From: Pseudisothecium myosuroides
Lineage: Eukaryota; Streptophyta; Bryopsida; Hypnales; Lembophyllaceae
Direction of reading: 5' to 3'
NCBI GenBank assembly: GCA_951799445.1
Contig: OX637292.1
Location: 17,983,296-18,047,295, forward strand
DNA length: 64,000 nucleotides
Both the position numbers and the translations under genes were made by a program. Numbering within the stretch: position 1 is the stretch's first letter; every line of letters begins with the position of its first letter. Positions 12,149 through 23,944 of the stretch are shown piece by piece. The notes beneath the pieces were generated by a model. It did not search any database. It was given only the letters and a program-made list of their open reading frames with translations, and was not told where the DNA came from.

Positions 12149-12856
12149 AGACGTTCATCATGTTACTCACTTCAGATATCATGGCCTAAAACATCCAAAT
12201 ATTAAGCACTTGAGCGTGGTTCCTACTATTAGACTGCCTTAATTCTTGTTAGCACTTGGTCAAGGAATTGAAAACTTTTCAATTGATGTATCTTTTTAAT
12301 GTTGTGTGAATAAACTATGAGTTTTCTGAGTGTTGATTATAGGTGTAATTCAAGATTGCGCGTGTCCCAGTCATTTACATTTTATGCAAGAGTCTATGGG
12401 GGTGGCAATCATGTGTAAGGTATATCACCTATTTCCAACAATGTTAAGCGGTTTAGCATATGTCTGATTGAGTGATGGAGGGGATAATTTTCTTTAGTGT
12501 AGGAATAGAAATAATGAAGATTGCACCATTTTTTGCTAATTTTTCATCTAGTTTGGAATTAGTAAAAACTAAGGAAGTGAAGATTATAGTCCGACTTGTT
12601 CTTGATGTATAGGCAAACCTATTTCCGAAAAATGTAAAACTTAAAGGTATTATTAAAAGGTGTCAATATGTTTTTTGTCATACAACAATGAAGTGGTTGA
12701 ACCACATTATATTTTCTTCATTCACAAAAATAATTCATTTTATATTGTGCAAATGGGGCCATTGTTGGAAATAAATTGTATACCTTAGTTATCGATCTTA
12801 TTTGTGACTTAGAACATTAATTTCCATCTTATGCCGCATGTAATTGTACAATATTA
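12149..12856. other. 3' flank of the dioxygenase-like gene, no gene seen
   Basis: AT-rich, with no conserved frame. It marks the change from the left gene island to the repeat desert. Confidence 0.5.
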
Positions 12857-13139
12857 GGGGCACTTTACACTATGGCCAAAGTTCGAGAGGGCCAAGGGTT
12901 TCCACCAATCAAATTTCAAGAAACCAAGAGTTCGGATTCTCAAACCTTCACACTCGAGCCTAGAGTCCAAAGACCATTGCCCTCCAAATTGATTACATGG
13001 TAGAAAATTGCCTACATGGCAACAAACTCTTGAAAGAAGTTTGGGTTGGCTAGAAATGGAGACCCAAACTATGGTTGAGAACCCATGAGAGTTTTTTCTT
13101 AAAAAATTAGAATCTTACAAGATCTCAACTATTAGATTG

Positions 13140-13360
13140 GTATAGATTTGGACTTTGGGCTTGGCGTTTGAAGGCTTTACACTATGGCCATCCAAATTGA
13201 GAGGCCGTGAGAGTTCATTGCTACAAGTTTGGACTTTGGGTTTGGCCTTGAGAGGCTTCACACTATAGCCATCCAAATTAAGAGGCCGTGGGAGTTCATT
13301 GCCAAGGGTTTGGACTTTGGGTTTGGCCTTAGGAGGCTTCACACTATAGCCGGCCGAAGG
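13140..13360. repeat. 81-bp tandem repeat, about 2.6 copies
   Basis: Units carry TTTGGACTTTGGGYTTGGC, then GGCTTYACACTATRGCC, then AGAGGCCGTG. On the minus strand this gives an open frame (13115-13342) with a repeated KAKPKVQT-NEL-RPLNLDG peptide. That is a by-product of the 81-bp (27-codon) period, not evidence of a protein. The ACACTATGGCC word is also part of the host element's terminal repeat, so the array may have grown from subterminal sequence. Confidence 0.75.
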
Positions 13361-13372
13361 CTCTAATTCCTA

Positions 13373-13943
13373 CTCCATCTGTCCCACTAAAAATCTCCAA
13401 ATCAAGCACAATTTTTGTCCCACTAAAAAGCTCCGTTTTTAGATTTCGATTGTTGGATAAGTGTTGGCCATGTTGAACGACCTCGTGGGGGCAAGTCAAG
13501 TGATTAGGGAGCATTCTTCGCCAAGAAAGCTTGGCCTTAGCCATATGAGACACCTTGGACTCATTGTGCTTCCTTAGACAGTAGTATTGACAATGGATTT
13601 GGTGACCACTTCGACACTTTGAAGAGTTGTTCTTGAAGTGATGTAGGGATCTTTGTTGTGGGTATTTAAGTTGCAGTAGATGTTTCTAGAATCCCAACGT
13701 TGCTACCAACATTTAAATCAGTAAGAATGATGGAGCTAGCAGCGTTTACAAATTTTGTCAAAAATGGTACTTTCCGCATGGATTTTGGGTGCCTAAACAA
13801 TATTGCCTAAGTTGGAGATTTTACAGAGATCTAAAAGATGGGCTGCTACTTTTCAAATGCATGTATCACTATCAAAAAGACTAAAAATGTAGTTAATCCC
13901 TTGTGGGGAAGTTTTTTGGAATTTTTTAGTGGGACAAAGGGAG
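13373..13943. mobile_element. Stowaway-like element nested in the Tourist-like element
   Basis: TA then CTCCATCTGTCCCACTAAAA on the left; TTTTAGTGGGACAAAGGGAG then TA on the right. These are inverted ends of the plant Stowaway type. It lies inside 12857-14049, so it is the younger insertion. No coding capacity for a transposase. Confidence 0.8.
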
Positions 13944-14054
13944 TATAATTTATTGCCTATTTATTATCCATTTCTTTGAACTTTCAACAAAATTTGGCCA
14001 CTCAATTCCATAGCCTCTCAACTTGGGTGGCCATAGTGTGAAGTGCCCTTTAGA

Positions 14055-14950
14055 CACTACAAGAAAATGAGTGTTTTATGACTACAAAATATGACTGCAA
14101 TGAGTCGTAAAATCTAAAAATATGACTCTCGTGGAAATCACTGTAGATGACTCGCAATATGACTAGGTCTAGTCATTACCGACAATTTATAGTGCGCATG
14201 AATCATATTTGCAGTCATATGTGTTAGGGGGGGTATAATTAGCCATTTTTAGCCGTATTTTGCCGACGTGACTTATATGTTGACTATCCTTGGAGGCTTG
14301 ACTTTCTCATGACTTGCTCGGACAAATAACTGGAAAAACCTATGTCGAATATAACTCCATTTAGTCATATTTTTTGTTGACGTCGAATATGATTATGTTG
14401 AGACATATTTTAGCTAACGTGGCATATGACTAAAGTGAATCATATTTTTTTTGTTGATGAGGAATATGATTTTTGTAAGTCATACTTCTTATTGATGAGG
14501 AAAATAACTCTCATGAATCATATTTTCTATTGATGTGGAAAATGACTTTTGAATGACTCTCATGAGCCATATTCTCTATTGTTGTGGATAATGACTCCTA
14601 TTAATTATATTTTCTACTAAAGTAAAATATGACCCTTGTAAGTAATATTTTTTGTTGATTTGAAATATAACCCTCGTAATTAAATCATATTTTTTGATGA
14701 TTTGAAATATGACCCCCATAAGTCATATTTTTTGTTGCTTTGAAATATAACTCCTATGAGTCATATGTTTGGCTAATATAGTAGTTCACATGGAATGTTG
14801 CTTTTAATTTGATGATTAAATGTAGCCATATTTAAAAAAATATAAAGTCGCTTTTTTGGCATGACTATAAGCATTATCACATTATCTAAATACAACCATT
14901 CATATTTTGGCCAAGATTTTTTGTGAAATATGACTCAAGCAAGTGATATT
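14055..14950 (+). mobile_element. CACTA (En/Spm-like) left end with subterminal repeats
   Basis: CACTACAAGAAAA at 14055 is the canonical end of plant CACTA elements. It is followed by about 900 bp packed with the words ATATGACT and AGTCATAT in both orientations, at roughly 40-50 bp spacing from 14340 to 14790. Such dense subterminal repeats are the transposase-binding arrays of this class. No matching right end (TTTTCTTGTAGTG) and no TNPA/TNPD-like gene was seen, so the element is probably truncated or non-autonomous. Confidence 0.65.
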
Positions 14951-15459
14951 CCGGATAAGTGAAAGTCACATTTCTTAGATTTGTGTGCATGGTTTGTAAT
15001 TGGAATAACTAAGGTTTATAATAGTTTCTATCCTAAACTACAAATTTCACATTTTCCATACATTCTTAATGAACATGATGCATTGCAATCATGCATCAAT
15101 ATGGTTTAGCAACTAAACAAGAGACTCCATCCAATTAAAAATGAGTATGTTTGAATTTGAAATGCACAAGAGACAATCATATTAGAGAATAAAAATGCAA
15201 GAGATAATATCACTTTTTTCAATGATATTTATTAGTCACTAATACAAAACATATCACAATAACACTCTATAAATGTATATTTCCACATGCTTATAGGACT
15301 TGTATTCCTTACAAAAATGTGAAGATGTTGCCCCTCTGGTGTTGCAAATAGCCTCCAATTACTTCATTCCAACTTGGTGCCTACATGTACAATCAAGGTG
15401 GTTAATTTCAGTGAATGAATAATATAGTTCAATCTTAAGAGATTTAAGGCAACACAAAA

Positions 15460-15930
15460 TATATAGCACAAGTTTAAGATAAAAAATCTCTAGAAATTGC
15501 AAATAAATAGGAAGAAAGAATAACAATGGTTATAGAGAGAATAAGAAACAAAAGGCAACAAGTGCAAAGAGATAACAACAAATAAGAGGCAATATGCAAC
15601 AAAATGCAACTAAAAGCAACAAGAAGCACAAGTTAAGATACAAAAAAATGCAAAAAATAACAAGAAGCAAAAACTAAGATGCAACAAGAAGCATGACTAA
15701 TTAAGATGCAACAATAAGGATTCAAAAGCAAAAACTAAGGAAACAACAAGAGGAAACAAGCAACAAGAATTGAGAGGAAACAACAAACAAGAACTGAGAA
15801 GCAACAAGAGGCAAGAACTAATAAGCAATGAGAAGCAAGAATTAAGAAGCAAAAAAAACAAAATCTAAAAGGTATTAACAAGAAATGAGAACTAAAAGGC
15901 AACAAGAAACAAGAGCTAAAATACTTGCGG
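15460..15930. repeat. Purine-rich degenerate minisatellite
   Basis: An almost pyrimidine-free plus strand built from variants of AAGCAACAAGA and AACTAAGAAGC. No coding or structural signal. It could be interior sequence of the CACTA-like element that starts at 14055. Confidence 0.6.
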
Positions 15931-18900
15931 CTAGAGTTTCAAAATCCTAAATCAATGGCGACTACATAGAAGTGGTAGCTAGGATTTTAAAATTCTAATC
16001 TTGTAACTTGGCCTAGTCATGCACATGACTTGCTCTAGTCATGAGACTTGTACTAATCAAGGAACTTGCCCCAGTCATGCGACTCACCAAATATAACTAT
16101 ATTAAGCAACTAGACTATTTTAACAACCTAATTTTATCCCAAGTGGATATATAATGATACTAAAACTCCATAAAATGTATGAAAAGGAGTTGCAAAGTCT
16201 TAAGCACCTACAATTATGGCACAAAAAAGACATACAAATAGATGCCATGCGTTTGTTAAAATATCTACGTCCATGCACAAAGTGTGCAGGAACAAAAGTA
16301 TTTGATAGAGGCACTAATTAAAAGCATCTTTGAATTAAGCAAAAAAGGGGATTATGCTTTTATAATCTATATCCTTATAAGAACATCCAAACAACCATCT
16401 TTAAATTGCAATAAAAAGCACACGTGGCTACTGTAGCCTCAATCTTCATATGAATAATTTTGAAACATCTGTAGGGCTTATAGAAACCCTCTATAAATGT
16501 GGCTTGTATGACATTGCTGAGAATCTTTCTACAAAAGAAACAAACTCCAATACATTACATATGCGAGTGTTTTATCTATATCCTTGAGATAAAACATGCT
16601 CAACCATGTTGTTTGTTGTTGGGCTTCAAATCTTAAGTTGGATATTTAATTGTTGTTCAATTGGCATTCTAAGCAATGAACAAGTATTTTCTAATGATAA
16701 AGTATAAGTGCTTCACACCTTAACTAAAATTAATACAATTTGTGAAAGTTGGAGGTTTTGGATGGTCTTAGCTAATCTAGGCCAAAATTCTAGACTTCCA
16801 AATCCAAGTTGAGAAATTTAAAATTTTTGGTAGCTTAAGTTGTAGAGCGTTGCATGCCTTATTCTAAAATAGTAAAAATCTTTATAATAGGATATTTGTG
16901 GCAAAAATTATGGATGGAAAAAGTATTGTCTCTAATTCATCCTTCAAGACTTCATCAAACATTTTCTTCTAGCCTCTAAGGGTACAAATGAGCTCATAGG
17001 AGCCAATGGCAACAAGAAAAAGGTTTCTTTTGGAGTCCTTTTTGAAATTTTAATGGAATGTTTTATTCATAGACTTCATCAATTTCAACAAAATTAGTTG
17101 TAAAAATTATTCAAAGTTGTCAACAATGACAAATTCTATTCAAAGTATCATTATTTTCAATAGTAAAGTTTCTATATAATCTAAGTTCAAATTCAACAAG
17201 GAGTAAAAAGCACTACTTATAATTCTATTTTTGTACTTAATTTAGATTAAATGATGACATCACAGGCTATAGAATACTCAAACATGACACTATGACATTT
17301 AAGATTAATGAGGCATGGTATTTTTGGAAAAATATGAAACAATTTGAGCTAAACATTCAATAATGGTCCAAAAAAAGCAGCGGTTACATTGAAGTTGGTT
17401 CCTATTACCTCATTTATCCCCATAAGTCTTAATTAATTTTTACTTTCAAGATTGGATTCTAAATGTCACCTAATTTTAAGGTTCTTTTCTAATTTGAATT
17501 GGATGAATTTTGATATTTTTAATCCAAAACTAACGCTCTTGACTATCCAATTTTATTGTATTCTATCTTCTTTAATTTTTACCTATTTTTTAAACTATAA
17601 TATGTTATAGAAAACCTCTAGAAATTATCTAAGTAGTCTTGAATTCAAAGTTGGATTTTAGTAAATTCTTAGAAGTGTGACTCAAACCTCTAATTTCAAA
17701 TGTAATTATAATTTCTACGAGAAGAGAAATAACAAAGTGCCAAATTTAAGAACATACCTTAGTAGTCTTTTCCACCACATCTCCATTCTCCAATACACAT
17801 ATTGTAATTGTACCATGGGTCTTGCATTGATCCATTTTTGGTGCGTTTTTGTGTCTTTGTATATACAAATTAATCCTTTACGTACTAAGAATTCATGATT
17901 TTAAGTTGCAAACTTTGATTGATCATATTGTAGAAAGGATAATCTAAATGGAAAATTTTAGTGAATCATTAGCTTGAGTAAAGAACACAATTGCATGTAT
18001 CAGTTTGAATAAATTATTATTAAAATAAATAAAAATCCCCAGATAAACTCTTCAAAATTACTTAAAAAAACATGAGGCCCAATTTGGGCTTCTTGGTCAT
18101 TAAAAAATAAAAAAATGACTTTTGCAATAAGGTGTATAAATTCTATTTATGATCTTATTCTTTTTTTTTAACCTATTTTTTTCTACTTCTCCCTCTTGAC
18201 TTTTTCCAAATTATTTTCTACATTTATTCTTTTTTCTTCTAATTTTTGGAATATTTTAGAATTGCAATCTTTGATTTCTATTACAACTAATTAATTTCTA
18301 ATTATTCTAGGAATCAAACAATCGTAATGACATAAGTCTCATAAGTGCTAACTAAATATATATTGAAGACCTTAAAACTTCATATGGTCAACTATGCATA
18401 TTATAATCAAGAAATTATTGGGTTAATATATATAATCAAACCTCTATAAGGGGGTCAAATTAGTCTTCTAGCTATGCCCAAAGCTTGAAGTAGCAACTTG
18501 GAACCTATACTTCTACTTTTAATTCTTAGACTCTCAACACAAATCACACTCTTCACTTACTCTTACTCCATAGCCACTCGGATACGGATTTTTCTCATAC
18601 TTCTTTTTTGCCTCCTTGGATTAGATTTTTTTTTCAAGCTTCAAGTGTTTTTCCTAAATTCCTCAACCTTCAATCTACATCACTAGTTTAAATGCATTAG
18701 ATTTCACTTTGTATCAACCAATCTAATTTAGCTCTCAATTTGTATCATCCTTTACAATCCATCAATATAATCAATCAACCTCACGGCAATTTCCAATAGT
18801 AAGTTGCATGTAGTTGCCAGTCATCCCTAGTAATATTTTTGCAATCCTAAAATACTTGTTTTCATATAGGGTGATTGCAAGAAACACTTGTACTGTTTGG

Positions 18901-19180
18901 TTGCGGGTTTTTTTTGGACCGCTATAACTTTTGCTATAACTTTTGATTTATAGGTTCAATGCCAAACAAAAAAAAACGCTTCCTAAATGTCATGATTGTA
19001 ATTGTATCCCTTATTTTTTTTAAAGTAAAAAAAATCAATTTATATTAAAAATTCAATTTTTTTAATTTGTCACACTTTGAAGTTTAGGGGGTTTTAGTAC
19101 TATTGAGCAGTTTAAATTAATGATTTCCAGTTGAAATTTCTATGGTATATTTCCCTAGTAGGTAGACATATTCCTACCAA
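15931..19180. other. AT-rich desert, nothing recognised
   Basis: Long A/T runs and frames below 75 codons on both strands, none with a recognisable motif. Probably old degraded repeats. Confidence 0.5.
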
Positions 19181-19359
19181 AGATCATTTAAAAATACATT
19201 ATTTTATATCCTCCACAGTTGTGCAAATAGGCCTCTCTTGCGCGCGCACTTCTAAACATTAGAGATGGTTTTGACTTCATCTTTTTGGTCAATTCTCATC
19301 ACCAAAAAGTCCTCCCAAATGGCCAATTTTTAGTTTTGTTCAAAAAAAATTTTCCTATT

Positions 19360-20240
19360 TTCTACAAATTAAAATGTAGAAGGATGTATTTTCCTCAAAA
19401 GAATCATACAAAAGAAATATGCTAGTTCTACCAATGTGTACAGTTGTGAGAAAAATTTCACTACTACCAACTTTGATACTATCCCAAGGGCTGAAAAAAA
19501 ACATTTTACCATGAAATTTTTGGCATGAGATCATCTCTATATTGATAAAATGTATGCTAAATTTCAAGGTCAAAAGATTTACCAAAAAAAAGATATTCTA
19601 ATTCTACCAACATGTGAAGTTGTGAGAATGACTTTCTACATCCGTGTGAAATTTTAGCCAAAAAATGACACTATCCCAAGGGTTGAAAAAATCGTTCTCA
19701 CAACTACACATGTTGGTAGAATTAGCATATATTTTTTTTTGTGATTTTTTTGAATTTGAAATTTGGCACACATGTTATTGACATACAGATTATTTCATCA
19801 TAAAAATTTCATGGTAAATTAACAATTTTTCAACCCTTGGGATATTGTCAAAATTGGTAGTAGTGAAATTGTTTCTCACAACTGCACATGTTGGGAGATT
19901 TTGAATATCTATTTTTGTGAGGGTCTTTTGGACTTGAAATTTTTTCACACATGTAATCAACATATATATGGTCCTATGCCAAAAATTTCATAAAAAAATA
20001 AAAAAAAATTCAGTCCTTGGGAGGGTGTCAAAGTTGGCAGTAGTGAAATTTTTCTCATGGCTACACATGTTGGGAGATTTTGAATATCTTTTTTTGTGTA
20101 AATCATTTGGCCTTGAAAATTGGTTCACATATAATTAACTTAAAGATGATGCTACGGAAAGAAATTCATAGTCAAAGGTCAATTTTTGAGCCCTCAGAAG
20201 GCTGTCAAAGTTGGAAGATGCAAAATTTCCTTCCCTGCGA
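19360..20240. repeat. Foldback array of about 180-bp units in inverted arrangement
   Basis: On the right (19690-20240) two to three direct units repeat ACATGTTGGGAGATTTTGAA, an A/T stretch, CCTTGGGAKRKTGTCAAA and GGTAGTAGTGAAAT. On the left (19360-19690) the same unit is inverted, for example ATTTCACTACTACCAACTTT and ATCCCAAGGG. The centre of symmetry is near 19690. No transposase. Similar to foldback elements built from tandem subrepeats; the family is unknown. Confidence 0.65.
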
Positions 20241-20440
20241 TTTTGAAAACGCCATTTTGATTGGGACCCCACTGTACAGTTGGCTCATCGGCATTGTAAA
20301 ATATAGATGCGAAGACATTCTTGGATTTGTGGAAGTCATTGAATAAGGTGGTCTACTCTTAAAGCGACCTTATAAGAGCCTACTGCCTTTTTGGAGGAAA
20401 CTGAATTCCTTGAAACAATTTTCAGTAAATTTTTATAGGA

Positions 20441-20612
20441 TGTGAAATGGAATTGGCATTGAACCCAAGTCTTTTCATCATTTTTGGACCATTGTAGAAG
20501 TAGTTATAAATTGTGGAAGTCAAAATGTTGTGGTCACTTAAAAAGACCACCTCCTGCATTGTACACTCTTCATACATTGAAAAAAAAAATGTATCCATGT
20601 GTAACTTAGATC
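20441..20612 (+). repeat. Dispersed repeat, copy 2 (see 1721-1910)
   Basis: Same word order as 1721-1910 (AAATGGAATTGG, AACCCAAGTC, TAGTTATAAATT, CATTGAAAAAA, AATGTA). Orientation is the same. The two copies lie 18.7 kb apart, on opposite sides of the left gene island. Confidence 0.5.
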
Positions 20613-22051
20613 AAGTTTAGAGCATCGTCACTTTTGGAGTGACAACCTTAGTCAATTTTCATGGTTTTACATAGTATTTCATTGGAAAAAATTAATGATG
20701 AATTTATTAAATTCAATTATGGAGATATGTAGGAAACATCCATATGCACATCTTTCCTTCAACAAGCATCTCCAAAAAAGTTTCACAATTCACCCTATTA
20801 AAAGTTCAATATGAGTTGTTATATGACTGAACTTTGTAAAATAGATATCTCTATATTCTAGGTTTATTTTTGCTTTTCAACCCTACATTACAACTAATTT
20901 TGTACATTTGAGCCCCAAGTGCGACAACTGTCCTATGTATTTGCGGAAGGGCAAAGGAAGTAAGAAAGGGCCACTGACTCTTGAAATCAGTTGTCATGGG
21001 TTTGTCGTTAAGCCCCAAGTGCGAAAGGTCTTGAATGCGGCTCTTTTAAATTTTGTGACGTTTCATAATTTTCATCCCCATTTTCCTTCTTGGACTTGGA
21101 TGTTGAGTTATGAAGAGTATCCAATTGAGTGTGTAGTCTTACTAGTCTTTGTCTTCATGTAAATGAAAAGTTTTTAAAAATATCGATCACCGAATATGCT
21201 ATTTTAGTATATTTTAAGAAGAAGTTGCTTTGTGCTCTAAATCTTAAATTTGTCCACAAAATTGATGTTTTTTGAATTTCAGCCCAAATAACAAAATGAA
21301 GGTCAACTCCTCTAAATTCTACTCCAATTTAATTTTTTTGAAGAATGCCTTGTATTGAATATTTGATAGCAATTTGAGTTGTGGATGCACTTTCAATCTC
21401 TATTGAATTTTAATTATAAAATGACATGAAAATTTAGTTTCCACTATGATGTTTGTCATAGTAATGTACCTACGTGGTGAAATTTGGCTATTGTTGGAAA
21501 TAATTTTCTATTGAAGTGAATTTTCTTCACTTTTTCTTCAAAAAATTTAAAGAAAATCAATTTTTCATAAATAAATCTAAATTTTTTGTGAGGTGAAGAA
21601 GACATGTAATTTCATCTCTCAAAAATAAAAAATTTCATACATATCTAGTTGCAAAATGGCAACAAACTAAGTTATAGACACTAAGGCTTGAAACCAGTGG
21701 TAATGGGTCCATCATATAGGGATTAAACCATTCTTCATATGTGAGACATTAGAAAGTACTCTTCCAAAAGGAAATGAGGTGAACAAGTAGAAGAAGGCAA
21801 ACCGCAATCAATTCCAAACTTCTCATAATGCACAATTCCTATGTAACTCTATAAAGAGTGGTGGTCTTAGAGATCTATTATAATTGAGGCGCACTTCCAA
21901 TATTATTTAGCACTAAAAAGTGAAGATTTGTGATGAGTTTCCTAGCACAACCACGTATGAATTATACAACCAAAATAATTCATTTCCCAAATTGGGTTTC
22001 ATATAGCAAAAAAAGAGTTAGAATATAAATTTATGAAAATATAGACAACTA
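20613..22051. other. AT-rich, no gene recognised
   Basis: An open frame at 20908-21162 (plus) has no recognisable motif. Sequence adjacent to the Harbinger remnant may include that element's subterminal DNA, but no terminal repeats could be assigned. Confidence 0.4.
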
Positions 22052-22164
22052 CTAAAAGTTATTTGGCAAGGTTTTATTTACCAACAAAGTATAGTAAACT
22101 ATATAATGTGGAGCCTCAGGCATTGAGGGATTTAGATTTATATAATACTCACTCAATTGTGAGC

Positions 22165-23406
22165 TGTACGTACCTCCCTTTACTACCCACAAATGCTCTA
22201 CCAAGTCTTCTCTCAAACTGTAGTGAGTGTCTTCATTTCCTATCTGTAATGTACCCATCAGTAGATCTTCATATGAAAAATCTCAAAGCAGTGGCGGAGC
22301 TTTGTGAACATCAAACGGCAAATCCAGACTTGTTTTTTGTTCATCTTCTAGAATCATATTGTGTAGAATGCAGCAGGCGAACAAGATGTCTGAAATACAT
22401 TGCAGACTCTATTGTCTGTATAGATTCTGTATAATAGCAAATCGTGCTTGTAGTACGCCAAAACAACGTTCAACATCTTTGTGAGCGCTTTCTTGTTGTT
22501 TAGTGAAGTGAGCAGTCTTTTCATCATCAGGTGCATGTATAGTTTGGACGAAGCATGACCATGGCAGATAGATTCCATCGGCAAGCAAATAGTAGCAGTT
22601 GTAGAGGGTACCATTCACAACAAACTCCATATTATAACCTTCACCTGTCAACATGTTGTGCAGAAGAGGGCTGCGGTCCAAAACATTTACATCATTGTTT
22701 GCACTAGGGAGACCGAAAAAAACGTGCCATATATGCAAACTTTAATCAGCAATAGCTTCTAAAATAATGGATTTGTTTCCATCTTTGTTACCATAGTCTC
22801 CCTGCCAAGCCACTAGACAATTCTTCCAATCATAGTGCATGCAATCAATAGATGCAAATATGTCAGGCCAACCACGCTTAGCATTTATGGCCAATTGGTT
22901 TTCCAAATCTGCTTGTGTTGGTTGCCTTAAATAATAAGGACCAAACTCTGCACGGACGGCACTATGCAAAATCTTTTCATGGCCTCTATAGCAGTGGATT
23001 TTGCAATCTTGCAGTATTCATCGATGGCATCTGTAATGATTCCGTATGCAAGCATACAAAGCGTTGTTGTGCATTTTTGAAGTGAGGACAACCCTAATCT
23101 TCCCACCGCATCACTTTTTTGCTGGAAGTAGCTATCACGTGCACAAACTCCCGCCATGATAGTAAAAAATAACGATCTTTGCACTCGAAAGTGATGTCGG
23201 AACTGTATTGGTCCATACATAGGACTCTCTGAGAAATAGTCAGCGAATAATCGCTCATGTCTTGTTGCCCTCTCTCTGTCCAAATTGCCACACCATCCAG
23301 GCCTAGACCCTCTAGCTATGCTTTCTAACTCAAGAATTGGATTATAGTTAGTCTGATCAAGGAAATCGTTGAAGATGATGTCTTCTTGTTCGTCATCCTC
23401 ACGCAT
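22165..23406 (-). pseudogene. PIF/Harbinger (ALP1/HARBI1-like) transposase, decayed
   Basis: The reading starts at the ATG at 23406 with an acidic N terminus. It continues through a helical region (YFSESPMYGPIQFRHHFR, then a frame shift after EAMKRFC near 22970) into the DDE_4 nuclease domain. There, IDCMHYDWKNC holds the first Asp, LPSANNDVNVLD the second and KDVERCFGVLQARFAI the Glu. The C terminus ends with DLVEHLWVVKG. The frame is broken by the frame shift and by in-frame stops at 22744-22742 (TAA), 22411-22409 (TAG, where the family has Trp) and 22285-22283 (TGA). The family cuts and pastes Tourist-type elements, often with a Myb-like partner; none is seen here. Inactive. Confidence 0.9.
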
Positions 23407-23944
23407 CGTTTGTTGTTGGGTAGCTAATCTGGTTCTCCATGACTCTATATTGATATTACAACATTGGCGCTTGATCTAGCTCCAACAATGTTAGCCTACT
23501 CTGTTTGTAGATTATTCTACAAAATACCAAGAACATTGTCAGTATTATACAACGACAATAGATGAAGTGCTAGTCATCACACTCTATGAACCTCACATAT
23601 TAACAAATGCACAAGTCAATAATTCAAAGAAATAATAACGATGAAGTGCAGTTAAAAAATTGCCCCCTCTAAACCCAAGGCTTTCATTGATGAAACTTTA
23701 AGGAATTTTCTAAAATTCAAATAGGAGACCAAAATTTTCATAAACTATGCAATTTTCTTTCATTGAATTCCATTAAACCCCTAAATGCCCAAAGCTTGTT
23801 TTGAGCCTCTTGGAATTTGCTCTAAATTGAACAAAAAGTCAACATTTTGATAAGTTGAATCAATTTCTCTGTGAATTGTAACCGTACAAATTCAAAATAG
23901 ACATATTAGAGAATACATAGGAAAAGAAAATACAACAATATCAT
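23407..23944. other. Flank of the Harbinger remnant, no gene
   Basis: AT-rich sequence without recognisable frames. The expected terminal inverted repeat of the Harbinger element was not found. Confidence 0.4.

Larger units (their letters stand above)
12857..14049. mobile_element. Tourist-like (PIF/Harbinger type) element with TTA target duplication
   Basis: The ends are inverted copies: GGGGCACTTTACACTATGGC on the left and GCCATAGTGTGAAGTGCCCT on the right (reverse complement matches at about 19 of 21 positions). Both are flanked by TTA (12854-12856 and 14050-14052), the target duplication size of the PIF/Harbinger group. There is no transposase inside; instead it has an 81-bp tandem repeat and a nested Stowaway-like element (13373-13943). 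The nearest possible enzyme source is the decayed Harbinger gene at 22-23 kb, but no shared ends were found there. Confidence 0.7.

Noticed and set aside
13115..13342. Minus-strand frame with repeated KAKPKVQT peptide
   Set aside because: Product of an 81-bp tandem repeat whose length is a multiple of three; inside a Tourist-like element.
20908..21162. 84-codon plus-strand frame
   Set aside because: No motif, AT-rich neighbourhood full of decayed repeats, no splice or homology support.
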